Positions 7,299 to 16,554 of a DNA stretch of 64,000 nucleotides are shown here, one piece after another. How positions within the stretch are numbered: the first letter of the stretch is position 1; every line of letters starts with the position of its first letter. This stretch comes from Candidatus Phyllobacterium onerii (GTDB lineage Bacteria > Pseudomonadota > Alphaproteobacteria > Rhizobiales > Rhizobiaceae): contig NZ_JAQMHX010000004.1 of NCBI RefSeq assembly GCF_028331445.1, positions 186,001 to 250,000 of the forward strand, written 5' to 3'. Under the pieces are notes generated by a model. It made no database searches and was not told where the DNA came from. It worked only from the letters and a program-made list of their open reading frames with translations. The position numbers and the translations under genes were made by a program.

Positions 7299-8777
7299 AT
7301 GACTGTAAAACTCTCGAAAGCCGCGCTGCAGAACCTGCCGGAGAATGTCGGCGTTCCTGGCTATAGCCAGTCCGACCTGAAGGCCGGGATCATTCACTTC
7401 GGCATCGGCAATTTCCACCGTGCACATCAGGCCGTCTATCTCGACGCGTTGTTCAACGCCGGGACAGATCATGAATGGGGTCTTGTCGGTGCGGGTGTGC
7501 TTGCCTCCGACGAGGTCATGCGGCAGAAGCTCAAGGAGCAGGATTGGCTGACCACGGTCGTCGAACAAGACAGCGGACACCGGGTCGCGCATGTCACGTC
7601 GTCGATGATCGATTATCTGCAGCCCGGCGATAGTTCAAATACCATCACACGACTTGCTGATCCCGAAATCCGTATCGTTTCGATGACCATCACCGAGGGT
7701 GGTTATTTCATCGATCCGGCTTCAGGCGTGTTCAATCCGCAGCATCCGGCAATCGTGGCCGATGCAGCCGACATCACAAATCCGAAAACCGTCTTTGGCC
7801 TTATCCTCGCTGGCCTCATTCGCCGCCGCAACGAAGGCACCGCGCCGTTCACCGTCATGTCCTGCGATAATATTCCAGGCAATGGCCATGTAACCAGCGA
7901 TGCCGTCAGCGGCTTGGCCGCGCTAGTCGATGCGAATCTGGCCGAATGGATCAGGCAAAACGTTGCGTTCCCCAACAGCATGGTCGATCGCATCACACCT
8001 GCGACAACCGATCGCGAGCGCAACCTCCTGGCGACGGATTTCGGCATAGATGATAATTGGCCGGTTTTCTGCGAGCCATTCAAGCAATGGGTGCTGGAGG
8101 ACCATTTCCCCACCGGGCGACCGGCGCTTGAAAAAGTTGGCGTTACCTTCGTCAGGGACGTCGCACCGTATGAGCTGATGAAAATCCGCATCCTCAATGG
8201 TGGTCATGCGGCGATTGCCTATCCCGCAGCTTTGATGGATATTCATTTTGTCCACGAGGCCATGGAAGAACCATTGATTCGCGAATTTTTGACCAAACTT
8301 GAGCGGGAGGAGATTGTTCCGGTCCTGCCGCCCGTACCCGACATGCCGTTCGAGGACTATTTCGACCTCATCGTGCGGCGTTTCTCCAATCCGAAGATCG
8401 GCGACACGATCCAGCGCCTCTGCCAGGATGGCTCCAATCGCCAGCCGAAGTTTATTCTGCCGACGACGGCAGACCGGCTGAAAGCCGGCAAGAGCGTAAC
8501 CGGCCTCTCGCTGGTTTCGGCGCTTTGGTGCCGCTTCTGCGCAGGGACGACCGATACAGGCAAGCCGACGAACTATCTTGATGCCAGCGCTGAACGCTTG
8601 AAAGTTGAAGCCTTGAAGGCCAAGGATGATCCGAAAGCATTCCTCGCGATGACCGATATTTTCGGAGAGGTCGGCACATCGCCGATTTTCGCCGAATCGT
8701 TCTCGCGAATCCTCCGGACGCTCTGGGACAAGGGCGCGCGCGAGACCCTCAGGCTCTACCTGGATGACAAGCTTTGA
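7299..8777 (+). CDS. mtlK: Mannitol 2-dehydrogenase
   Basis: A 492-aa long-chain secondary-alcohol dehydrogenase (polyol-specific long-chain family). The N-terminal nucleotide-binding segment reads IIHFGIGNFHRAHQAVYLD; the catalytic signature K-x4-N-x2-H is present as KIRILNGGH. It oxidises D-mannitol (and often D-arabinitol) to D-fructose (D-xylulose). I prefer ATG 7299, which has agaaggg upstream, over ATG 7266, which would add eleven residues. Genes of this class accompany SmoS in rhizobial polyol operons. Its stop overlaps the TTG start of the HAD gene. Confidence 0.9.
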   Translation: MTVKLSKAALQNLPENVGVPGYSQSDLKAGIIHFGIGNFHRAHQAVYLDALFNAGTDHEWGLVGAGVLASDEVMRQKLKEQDWLTTVVEQDSGHRVAHVTSSMIDYLQPGDSSNTITRLADPEIRIVSMTITEGGYFIDPASGVFNPQHPAIVADAADITNPKTVFGLILAGLIRRRNEGTAPFTVMSCDNIPGNGHVTSDAVSGLAALVDANLAEWIRQNVAFPNSMVDRITPATTDRERNLLATDFGIDDNWPVFCEPFKQWVLEDHFPTGRPALEKVGVTFVRDVAPYELMKIRILNGGHAAIAYPAALMDIHFVHEAMEEPLIREFLTKLEREEIVPVLPPVPDMPFEDYFDLIVRRFSNPKIGDTIQRLCQDGSNRQPKFILPTTADRLKAGKSVTGLSLVSALWCRFCAGTTDTGKPTNYLDASAERLKVEALKAKDDPKAFLAMTDIFGEVGTSPIFAESFSRILRTLWDKGARETLRLYLDDKL

Positions 8778-9460
8778 CGACAGCGAAACCAGATCTGGTG
8801 ATATTCGACTGCGACGGCGTTCTCGTCGACAGTGAACCGATTTCCATATCTGTCCTGCTCGAGATGATTGCCAAGAACGGCACTGTCATGTCGGAGGATG
8901 ACGCCTACGACCGTTTTCTCGGGCGCAGCATGACGACGATCAGCAAGGTCCTGCACGAAGAATATGGTTTCGCCGCAAGCGAGGCGGATCTCGATGAGAT
9001 GCGGGCCAATCTCTTCGCTCGCTTCGAACTCGATCTGAAGGCAATACCGGGTATCGCAGAGACTCTGCGCAAACTTGATGTGCCGCGCTGCGTGGCCTCA
9101 TCGAGCCAGCCCGATCGCATTCGCCTGTCGTTGAAATTGACAGGATTGCTCGATCTTCTGGATCCGCATATTTTCAGTGCCACGATGGTAAAACACGGCA
9201 AGCCGGCACCGGATCTTTTCCTGCTGGCTGCGAAAACGATGAAGGTCGAGCCGAAGGACTGCCTCGTGATTGAGGATAGCCCGGCCGGGATCGAAGCGGC
9301 CAAGAGTGCCGGCATGCGCGTCTTTGCTTTCACCGGCGGTACGCATTCGCGCGGCGGACGGCTCGAGGCTGCACTTGCGTCCCGTAATCCAGACCGTATA
9401 TTCAGCGACATGTTGGAGTTGCCGGGCTTGCTCACGCAGGCCACACCGAAAGTTCGTTGA
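8774..9460 (+). CDS. HAD-superfamily sugar-phosphate phosphatase
   Basis: A 228-aa HAD hydrolase of the beta-phosphoglucomutase/GPH-like subfamily. Motif I DCDGVLVDSEP (nucleophile D12, acid D14), motif II in the SSSQP segment, the lysine in HGKPAPDLF, and motif III VIEDSPAGIEAA are all intact. The start is TTG 8774, overlapping the mtlK stop, so translation is probably coupled. Likely to dephosphorylate a sugar or polyol phosphate from this pathway; the substrate is not predictable. The stop overlaps the kinase start (TGATG). Confidence 0.85.
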   Translation: MTTAKPDLVIFDCDGVLVDSEPISISVLLEMIAKNGTVMSEDDAYDRFLGRSMTTISKVLHEEYGFAASEADLDEMRANLFARFELDLKAIPGIAETLRKLDVPRCVASSSQPDRIRLSLKLTGLLDLLDPHIFSATMVKHGKPAPDLFLLAAKTMKVEPKDCLVIEDSPAGIEAAKSAGMRVFAFTGGTHSRGGRLEAALASRNPDRIFSDMLELPGLLTQATPKVR

Positions 9461-11043
9461 TGCCGGAATATCTCTGTGCTGTAGATGTCGGGACAGGTAG
9501 CGCGCGTGCGGGCATTCTCGATGCCAGTGGAAAACTCCTTGGTCGCGTCGAACATCCAATCCTGATGAACCAGCCGCTTGCCGGTCATGCGGAGCATGAT
9601 TCGGAAGACATATGGAAATCCGTCTGTATCGCCGTACAGGGCGCCGTTGCCGCGTCCAAGGTCGATCCCTCCCATGTCGTTGGCATAAGCTTTGATGCCA
9701 CCTGTTCCCTCGTCGTTCGAGATGAAGAGGGCAGTCAACTGACCGTCTCGACGTCCGGCGAGAAACGCTGGGATACAATCGTGTGGCTCGATCACCGCGC
9801 GCTGGATGAGGCGGATGAATGCACGGCGACCGGTCACAAAGTGCTGAGCTATCTCGGCGGCGTCATGTCGCCGGAAATGCAGACGCCGAAGCTGATGTGG
9901 CTGAAGCGCCATCTGCCGGAGACATGGAACAAAGCCGGCTATTTCTTCGACCTTGCCGATTATCTGAGCTGGAAAGCATCAGGTTCGCTGGCCCGTTCGC
10001 AATGCACCCTGACTTGCAAATGGACTTATCTTGCGCATGAGCTGGAGGGCTGGCAGCCGGATTATCTTGAAACCATCGGCCTGGAGGATCTGGTTGAGCG
10101 CGGCAATCTGCCCGAGCGTGCCAGTCCCATGGGGGCAGATGTCGGACGGTTGACGCCCGAAGCCGCCAAGGCGCTCGGGCTGACCACTTCCTGCCACGTC
10201 GGAGCCGGGTTGATCGATGCCTATGCCGGCGCGCTTGGCGTACTCGGCGGCTTTGCCGGTGATCTGTCACAGATCGATCGCCACCTCGCGCTGATCGCGG
10301 GTACGTCGAGTTGCCTTATGGCGCTATCGCAAGAGCCGATCTCGTTCAGCGGCGGCTGGGGGCCGTATTATGGCGTCGCTCTGCCGGATTGCTGGCTCAG
10401 CGAAGGCGGACAGTCCGTGACCGGAGCGTTGCTGGACCACGTCACCCGCTGGCATGGCGCTGTCGGTGATCCGAACGCTGCCGTGCACAAGAAGATCACC
10501 GAACGGATCATGGAACTGCGCGAAAGCGAAGGGCCGGATCTCGCCAGCCGCCTGCATGTTCTTCCGGATTTCCACGGCAATCGCTCGCCGCTCGCTGATC
10601 CGCACGCGGTGGGTGTGATCAGCGGTCTGACACTGGACGCATCGTTCGACAGCCTCTGTCGGCTCTACTGGCGCACTTGCGTCGGAATTGCGCTGGGTGT
10701 CCGGCACATTCTCGATGCGCTCAATGACAAGGGCTATGCCATTGATACTATGCATGTGACCGGGGGCCATACCAAAAGCCCGTTGCTGATGGAGCTTTAT
10801 GCGGACGCCACCGGCTGCACGGTGATCACATCGGCAGCCGAAGATGCCGTACTCCTCGGCACGGCCATGGTGGCTGCGACGGCGGCCGGCCTCTATCCCG
10901 ATTTGCCTTCCGCCTGCATTGCCATGAAACAGGGTGGCCGGCCGCGCCAACCGGACCCGACCGCGCGCGCCCGTCTCGACAGGGACTACCGTATTTTCCT
11001 TGAGATGCATGCCCAGCGCAAAGTGCTGGATTCGCTGCAGTAA
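9460..11043 (+). CDS. FGGY-family carbohydrate kinase (pentulokinase-like)
   Basis: A 527-aa sugar kinase with both FGGY domains: the N-terminal ATPase-fold motif DVGTGSARAGI, the substrate segment WLDHRALDEAD, the catalytic-Asp region GAGLIDAYAGALG, and the C-terminal VTGGHTKSPLL segment. It resembles D-ribulokinase/YoaC-type kinases more than xylulokinase. I start it at ATG 9460; a TTG immediately before is in frame. As last gene of the polyol operon it probably phosphorylates the ketose made by the two dehydrogenases. A hairpin repeat follows and separates it from polA on the other strand. Confidence 0.85.
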   Translation: MPEYLCAVDVGTGSARAGILDASGKLLGRVEHPILMNQPLAGHAEHDSEDIWKSVCIAVQGAVAASKVDPSHVVGISFDATCSLVVRDEEGSQLTVSTSGEKRWDTIVWLDHRALDEADECTATGHKVLSYLGGVMSPEMQTPKLMWLKRHLPETWNKAGYFFDLADYLSWKASGSLARSQCTLTCKWTYLAHELEGWQPDYLETIGLEDLVERGNLPERASPMGADVGRLTPEAAKALGLTTSCHVGAGLIDAYAGALGVLGGFAGDLSQIDRHLALIAGTSSCLMALSQEPISFSGGWGPYYGVALPDCWLSEGGQSVTGALLDHVTRWHGAVGDPNAAVHKKITERIMELRESEGPDLASRLHVLPDFHGNRSPLADPHAVGVISGLTLDASFDSLCRLYWRTCVGIALGVRHILDALNDKGYAIDTMHVTGGHTKSPLLMELYADATGCTVITSAAEDAVLLGTAMVAATAAGLYPDLPSACIAMKQGGRPRQPDPTARARLDRDYRIFLEMHAQRKVLDSLQ

Positions 11044-11073
11044 CGAAAATTGTGGAAGCAGTGTGCCGGCCTG

Positions 11074-11098
11074 ACCCTCCCCACAAAGGGGAGGGTTT
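11074..11098. terminator. Hairpin repeat, family 2 (short copy), convergent terminator
   Basis: Nine-pair perfect stem ACCCTCCCC/GGGGAGGGT with loop acaaa, ending in TTT on the plus strand. It lies between the convergent FGGY kinase and polA genes and could end transcripts from the kinase side. The same motif with neighbouring GGCGG recurs at 23709-23740 and, in variant form, at 20781-20962. Confidence 0.65.
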
Positions 11099-11109
11099 GG
11101 CGGCTGATC

Positions 11110-14061
11110 CTAATGCGCTTCATCCCAGTTATGAGCCGCGCGCGCATCGACGTGCAGCGGCACCGACAGCGACACCGCAGGCATGGCGGCATTTTCCATG
11201 ACATGGCGAATGACTGGAATAGTCGCCTCGACTTCTTCTTCGGCAGTCTCAAAAATCAATTCGTCATGCACCTGCAGGAGCATACGCGCCGAGAGCTTGG
11301 CTTCATTCAACGCGGGTTCCATGCGCACCATCGCCCGGCGAATGATATCGGCTGCTGAGCCCTGGATCGGCGCATTGATCGCGGCACGTTCATTGAATGC
11401 CCTGTGTGTCGGGTTGGACGAACGTATCTCCGGATAGTGTGCACGACGGCCGAAGATCGTTTCGACATAGCCATGCTGGCGGGCGAAGGCTTTCGTCGCT
11501 TCCATGTAATCCTTGATGCCGGGGAAACGATCGAAATAGGTGCGGATATATTGGCCGGCTTCCTCGCGCGGAATGGACAGCTGATTGGCGAGACCGAATG
11601 CCGAAATGCCATAGATGATGCCGAAGTTGATCGCCTTGGCGCGGCGCCGAACCTCCGAAGGCATATCCTTCACCGGCACGCCGAACATTTCGGAGGCAGT
11701 CATGGCGTGAATGTCGATGCCATCGGCAAAAGCCTGCGTCAATTGCGGAATTTCGGCGACATGCGCCAGCACCCGCAGTTCGATCTGGCTGTAATCGGCG
11801 GAAATCAACTTGTTGCCCGGCTCGGCAATAAAGGCGGTGCGGATCTTGCGGCCCTCGCTCGTGCGCACCGGAATGTTCTGTAAATTCGGTTCAGACGACG
11901 AGAGGCGTCCTGTAGAGGTCGCCGCCATGGCGTAGGAGGTATGCACGCGCTTGGTCTGGGGGTTGATATAGCCGGGCAGCGCGTCCGTATAGGTCGATTT
12001 GAGCTTAGTCAGCTGGCGCCAGTCGACAATCTTGCGTGGCAGCTCGTGACCCTCCGCAGCAAGATCTTCAAGGAGTTGGGCCGATGTGGACCATTGCCCG
12101 GTCTTCGTCTTGGAACCACCGGGCAAGCCCATCTTGCCAAACAGGATATCGCCCATCTGCTTCGGCGAGCCGATATTGATCTTCTCGCCGGCGAGCCGGT
12201 AGATGTCCTCCTCGATCGCTGCGGCGGATTGGGCGAGATCACCCGACAGGCGCGAAAGGATCTGTCGATCGACGGAAATGCCGCGCTCTTCCATGCGTGC
12301 AAGCACGGGAATAAGCGGCCGCTCCAGCCGCTCGTACACCGACACCAGCCCGTCGGCGACGAGACGAGGCTTTAGCAGACGCCAGAGCTGCAGGGTGACG
12401 TCGGCATCTTCCGCCGCATATTCTGTTGCCCGCTCGATAGAAACCTTGTCGAAGGTGACCGATGACTTGCCCGAGCCGATCAACTCCTTGTGGGCGAGCG
12501 GCTTGTGACCCAACCAGCGATCGCAAAGGCTGTCCATGCTGTGACTGCCTTCACCGGCATCAAGCACATAGGAGATAAGCATCGTATCGTCGAGTGGATG
12601 AAGATCGATCCCGTAGCGGTGCATGACCAGCCACTCATATTTCATGCTGTGCGCTATCTTGAGGACCGACGCGTCTTCGAGAAGCGGCTTCAACATGCGA
12701 AATACTTCGCGCTCGGGTATCTGGTGCTCGACCAGCCCGCCGCCAAGAAGATCGCCGTCGCCGGAAACGTGATTGATCGGGATATAGGCAGCACGTCCCG
12801 GCCGCGTCGCCAGCGACAGTCCAACGACTTCGGTTTGCATAGGGTCTGCAGACGTGGTTTCCGTGTCGAAGGCGATGACACCTGATGCCATCGCTTCGTC
12901 AATCCAGACCTGCAGCGTAGCAACATCCCGAATGGTGGCATAGGAACTGCGGTCGATCTTGGCTGCAAGAGCCTGGTCGGTACGGGCCTTCACCAGGCCG
13001 GCGGGTGTTCCCTCAACATTGCCAAAAGCTGGCTTGGCGCTACTCGTTGCTGATGCAGCCGGTTTTGGCGGGCTGGGGAGATCGCCTTCGGACGCGACAT
13101 CAAGGTCGGGTCCGTGCGCCTCTGCAACAGCCTGGATGAGTACGTTCGCCGGTTCGATCTCGCTGGCTTCGACGCCCGTTGCCTCTGCCGCACGGCGCGT
13201 CAGCGCATTGAACTCCATCGCCTTGAGAAAGGCGACGAGCTTGGGGCCGTTTTGCGGCTCCAGGCTGAAATCCTCGATGCCGACATCGACCGGGGTATCT
13301 GTCTTCAAAGTTACCAGCTGGCGGGAGATGCGAGCCTGTTCCGCATACTGGATAATGTTCTCGCGCCGCTTTTGCTGTTTGATCTCGCCGGCCCGTGCAA
13401 GCAGCGTATCGAGATCGCCGAATTCCTCCAACAACTGTGCCGCCGTTTTCGGCCCGATGCCGGGAATGCCCGGCACGTTGTCGGTTGAATCGCCGGTCAT
13501 CGCCTGCAGGTCGATCATCTTCTCAGGCGGCACACCCCATTTCTCGATCACGTCGGGGATGCGGATCTGCTTGTCCTTCATGCTGTCGTACATCGTCACC
13601 ATCGGCGTGACGAGCTGCATCAGATCCTTGTCTGAAGAGATGATGGTGACCTCCGCGCCGGCCGCTTCGGCCTGGCGGGCGTAGGTGGCGATCAGATCGT
13701 CCGCCTCATAGCCGTCCTTTTCGATGCAAGGCAGGTTGAAAGCCTTGGTTGCCTGGCGAATCAGGCCGAACTGCGGGATGAGATCTTCCGGTGGTGCCGA
13801 GCGGTTTGCTTTGTACTCCGGATAGATTTCCTTGCGGAATGTATGCGACGAATAGTCGAAGATCACGGCAAAGTGTGTGGGCGTATCGCGGACGGACGTG
13901 TCGCGCGCTTCCCGCAGCAGCTTCCACAGCATGTTACAGAAACCCGACACAGCGCCGACCGGCAAACCGTCGGATTTGCGAGTCAGAGGAGGTAATGCGT
14001 GATAGGCTCTGAAGATATAACCGGAACCGTCGACGAGGAAGAGATGATCACCTTTTTTCAT
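11110..14061 (-). CDS. polA: DNA polymerase I
   Basis: A 983-aa family A polymerase. Residues 1-290 are the 5' nuclease (begins KGDHLFLVDGSGYIFRAYHALPP, with the metal-site segments DGYEADD and MTGDSTDNVPG). A proofreading 3'-5' exonuclease follows with DTET intact near residue 395. The polymerase domain has motif A SADYSQIELR near 757, motif B RRAKAINFGIIYG near 812 and motif C QVHDELIFE near 937. All three activities should therefore be present, for Okazaki-fragment processing and repair synthesis. Length is typical for rhizobial PolA, which carry an insert between the nuclease and exonuclease domains. Confidence 0.98.
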   Translation of the reverse strand: MKKGDHLFLVDGSGYIFRAYHALPPLTRKSDGLPVGAVSGFCNMLWKLLREARDTSVRDTPTHFAVIFDYSSHTFRKEIYPEYKANRSAPPEDLIPQFGLIRQATKAFNLPCIEKDGYEADDLIATYARQAEAAGAEVTIISSDKDLMQLVTPMVTMYDSMKDKQIRIPDVIEKWGVPPEKMIDLQAMTGDSTDNVPGIPGIGPKTAAQLLEEFGDLDTLLARAGEIKQQKRRENIIQYAEQARISRQLVTLKTDTPVDVGIEDFSLEPQNGPKLVAFLKAMEFNALTRRAAEATGVEASEIEPANVLIQAVAEAHGPDLDVASEGDLPSPPKPAASATSSAKPAFGNVEGTPAGLVKARTDQALAAKIDRSSYATIRDVATLQVWIDEAMASGVIAFDTETTSADPMQTEVVGLSLATRPGRAAYIPINHVSGDGDLLGGGLVEHQIPEREVFRMLKPLLEDASVLKIAHSMKYEWLVMHRYGIDLHPLDDTMLISYVLDAGEGSHSMDSLCDRWLGHKPLAHKELIGSGKSSVTFDKVSIERATEYAAEDADVTLQLWRLLKPRLVADGLVSVYERLERPLIPVLARMEERGISVDRQILSRLSGDLAQSAAAIEEDIYRLAGEKINIGSPKQMGDILFGKMGLPGGSKTKTGQWSTSAQLLEDLAAEGHELPRKIVDWRQLTKLKSTYTDALPGYINPQTKRVHTSYAMAATSTGRLSSSEPNLQNIPVRTSEGRKIRTAFIAEPGNKLISADYSQIELRVLAHVAEIPQLTQAFADGIDIHAMTASEMFGVPVKDMPSEVRRRAKAINFGIIYGISAFGLANQLSIPREEAGQYIRTYFDRFPGIKDYMEATKAFARQHGYVETIFGRRAHYPEIRSSNPTHRAFNERAAINAPIQGSAADIIRRAMVRMEPALNEAKLSARMLLQVHDELIFETAEEEVEATIPVIRHVMENAAMPAVSLSVPLHVDARAAHNWDEAH

Positions 14062-14479
14062 GGCGCCTACGATTAAATGATGATCGGGGAAAAGGGAATG
14101 CGGTGTCTTTCGGTTTCGCGGAAACTACCCTTGGAAACATAATCATCCTGACATTTGCGCATCACACCTTTGTTACAAATATGTAATCTCTTGTGCCCTT
14201 GAATTGCCACGGTTTGCCCCCCAAATCCATACTTGTCGACGTTAGATCGATGTCCGGTTTATAAGGCTCGTCCCCCGCCTAACGCCGGACTTGCGGCCAG
14301 CCTCATCCCCCTCTCCAGGGTTGACCGCAAAGTGAGTGTAGTGATCTGGTCGCCTGTGGTCCCCCCGCCACGGCGGCCATTTCTTTTGGGCGATGGGACG
14401 CAGCAATTTTATGTGCCGCCGCGTCCAAAATGCGCTAAGAAGAACTCCCTTCACCAATTCCAGCCTTTCAGGAAATAGC
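14062..14479. other. 418-bp gap between divergent polA and the M20 peptidase
   Basis: No convincing protein gene. The left 200 bases must hold the polA promoter on the minus strand. The right half contains a hairpin series ending in a good plus-strand terminator (14348-14387), listed separately as a candidate small RNA or leader. The M20 ribosome-binding site (ggaa, 14471-14474) is at the right edge. Confidence 0.6.
14266..14387 (+). ncRNA. Candidate small RNA or attenuated leader beside polA
   Basis: The strongest element is an intrinsic terminator at 14348-14387: an eleven-pair stem (GGTCGCCTGTGG against CCACGGCGGCC, one bulge and one G-U), loop TCCCCCCG, then TTTCTTTT. Upstream is a second stem TTGCGG (14291-14296)/CCGCAA (14325-14330) whose loop contains CATCCCCCTCTCC, complementary to Shine-Dalgarno sequences. 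A possible -10 (TATAAG) is at 14260-14265, but I find no good -35 at normal spacing. The terminator ends 92 bases before the M20 peptidase start, so this is either a free-standing trans-acting sRNA or a leader that limits read-through into the peptidase gene. Confidence 0.45.
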
Positions 14480-15880
14480 ATGTCAGCTCTCGAACCTGTG
14501 TTGAATACGCTCGATAATAATTTGGATAAAAGCCTGGAGCGGCTTTTCGATCTCCTGAAAATCAAGTCCATCTCGACCGATCCCGCCTTTAAATCCGAGT
14601 GCCGCAAGGCTGCCGAATGGCTGGTTGCCGATCTGAAATCGATAGGCTTTGAAGCCAGCGTCCGCGACACGCCGGGCCATCCCATGGTCGTTGGCCATCA
14701 TGAAGGCCCAGGCGCCGATGCGCCGCATGTCTTGTTCTATGGCCACTACGATGTGCAGCCGGTGGATCCACTCAATCTGTGGGATCACGATCCTTTCGAA
14801 CCGGCGATCAAGGATGTCGGTAATGGCCGCAAGATCCTGACGGGTCGCGGCACATCCGATGACAAGGGTCAGCTGATGACGTTCGTCGAAGCTTGCCGCG
14901 CCTATAAGGAAGTGCACGGCAAGTTGCCGGTCAAGATCTCCATTCTTTTTGAGGGCGAAGAGGAATCAGGCTCGCCATCGCTGAAGCCGTTTCTCGACGC
15001 TCACCGGGATGAACTGAAGGCGGATTTTGCTCTCGTCTGCGATACGGGCATGTGGGACGGAGATACCCCGGCGATCTCGGTTGGTCTGCGTGGTCTTGTC
15101 GGCGAAGAAGTCGTCATCAAGGCTGCTGATCGCGATCTCCATTCCGGCATGTTCGGCGGCGCTGCCGCCAACCCGATCCGTATCCTGGCCAAGATCCTAG
15201 CCGATATTCACGACGAGGATGGCGGGGTGACCATTCCTGGCTTCTATGACGGCGTTGAGGAAACGCCGACGCAGATCCTGCAGATGTGGAAAGGGCTCGA
15301 TGCCACGCCGGAGAATTTCCTGGGGCCAGTCGGCCTTTCGATACCGTCCGGAGAAAAGGGTCGTTCGCTTCTCGAACTGATCTGGGCGCGCCCGACAGCC
15401 GAATTTAACGGCATCACCGGCGGCTATACGGGGCAGGGTTTCAAGACGGTGATCGCGGCTGAAGCCTCTGCCAAAGTGTCGTTTCGGCTTGTGCACAAGC
15501 AGGATCCGGCGAAAATCCGCGAAGCTTTCCGTGCCTTCGTCCGCGAACGCGTTCCTGCCGATTGCTCGGTCGAGTTCCATGAACACGGTGCATCGCCCGC
15601 AATCCAGCTTTCCTACGAATCGCCGCTGCTTAGCAAGGCGAAGAATGCTTTGAGCGACGAGTGGCCAAAGCCTGCCGTGTTGATCGCCATGGGCGGATCG
15701 ATTCCGATCGTCGGGGATTTCCAGCGTATGCTCGGCATGGAATCGCTGCTTGTCGGCTTCGGGCTGGAAGATGACCGCATCCACTCTCCGAATGAAAAAT
15801 ACGAGCTGACCTCGTTCCACAAGGGTCAGCGCTCCTGGGCGCGCATTCTCGACGCTTTGGCAATTCCAGGAAAAGTGTGA
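14480..15880 (+). CDS. M20-family metallopeptidase (dipeptidase)
   Basis: A 466-aa M20 peptidase of the ArgE/DapE/CNDP group. The metal-binding segments appear in order: YGHYDVQPVDP (His-x-Asp), GRGTSDDKGQ, EGEEESGSP (catalytic Glu and ligand Glu), CDTGMWDGDTP, and a C-terminal HSPNEKYEL with the last histidine. The central dimerisation insert is present. Probably a cytoplasmic dipeptidase. The start at 14480 has aggaa upstream; an earlier in-frame ATG (14393) would lie across the U-rich end of the preceding terminator and has no support. The last codons and stop lie inside a dispersed repeat (family 1, copy B). Confidence 0.88.
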   Translation: MSALEPVLNTLDNNLDKSLERLFDLLKIKSISTDPAFKSECRKAAEWLVADLKSIGFEASVRDTPGHPMVVGHHEGPGADAPHVLFYGHYDVQPVDPLNLWDHDPFEPAIKDVGNGRKILTGRGTSDDKGQLMTFVEACRAYKEVHGKLPVKISILFEGEEESGSPSLKPFLDAHRDELKADFALVCDTGMWDGDTPAISVGLRGLVGEEVVIKAADRDLHSGMFGGAAANPIRILAKILADIHDEDGGVTIPGFYDGVEETPTQILQMWKGLDATPENFLGPVGLSIPSGEKGRSLLELIWARPTAEFNGITGGYTGQGFKTVIAAEASAKVSFRLVHKQDPAKIREAFRAFVRERVPADCSVEFHEHGASPAIQLSYESPLLSKAKNALSDEWPKPAVLIAMGGSIPIVGDFQRMLGMESLLVGFGLEDDRIHSPNEKYELTSFHKGQRSWARILDALAIPGKV

Positions 15881-15919
15881 AGCGGTTTTACCAATCGGAA
15901 GTGCGTACGCAAAAATAGA
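15861..15919. repeat. Dispersed repeat, family 1, copy B
   Basis: Second copy of the element at 6388-6443, diverged but clearly alignable (CAATTC-AGGAAAAGTG, CGGTTTT, CGGAA, AAAAATA). It overlaps the 3' end of the M20 peptidase gene and provides its final residues and TGA stop, then runs to just before the RNase D ribosome-binding site. This suggests insertion of the repeat reset the gene's end. Confidence 0.65.
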
Positions 15920-15936
15920 AGTGACAGGAAACGACA

Positions 15937-16554
15937 ATGACCATCCGCTTTCACCGCAATGATCTGCCCGACCTCAAGCATTATCAGGTCGACGCTGTCG
16001 CAATCGACACCGAAACGCTCGGGCTCAATCCGCATCGCGACCGGCTCTGTGTCGTGCAGATATCACCGGGCAATGGTTCGGCGGATGTGATCCAGATCGA
16101 CAAGGGTCAGACGGCAGCGCCGAATCTCGTCAAATTGCTTGGCGATGACGCCATCACCAAGATTTTCCACTTCGGACGGTTTGATCTGGCGGTACTTTTC
16201 CACGCTTTTGGGGTCATGCCGAAGCCGGTGTTCTGCACGAAGATTGCCTCGCGTCTGGTGCGCACTTACACGGACCGCCATGGTCTGAAGGATCTCTGCA
16301 GCGAGCTTTTGGAAGTCAATCTCTCCAAGCAGCAGCAATCATCGGATTGGGGAGCCCCCGATCTGTCGCAGGCGCAGCTTGAATACGCCGCTTCAGATGT
16401 CCTTTATCTGCACCGTTTGCGCACGATCCTGCAGCAACGGCTCATTCGCGACGGGCGTTCGGAGGAAGCAGCAGCTTGCTTCGAGTTCCTGCCAACTCGC
16501 TCCAGGCTCGATTTGATGGGATGGGACGAGCAGGATATCTTCGCCCACAGCTAA
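15937..16554 (+). CDS. Ribonuclease D-like 3'-5' exonuclease (short form)
   Basis: A 205-aa DEDDy exonuclease: D24/E26 in DTET, D83 in HFGRFD, and Y150/D154 in YAASD, so the active site is complete. It lacks the C-terminal HRDC domains of E. coli RNase D and is about half that length, a form common in alphaproteobacteria. Likely to trim 3' ends of structured RNA such as tRNA precursors. A good ribosome-binding site (gacagga) precedes ATG 15937. Its stop directly abuts the stop of the convergent acyltransferase gene. Confidence 0.9.
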   Translation: MTIRFHRNDLPDLKHYQVDAVAIDTETLGLNPHRDRLCVVQISPGNGSADVIQIDKGQTAAPNLVKLLGDDAITKIFHFGRFDLAVLFHAFGVMPKPVFCTKIASRLVRTYTDRHGLKDLCSELLEVNLSKQQQSSDWGAPDLSQAQLEYAASDVLYLHRLRTILQQRLIRDGRSEEAAACFEFLPTRSRLDLMGWDEQDIFAHS

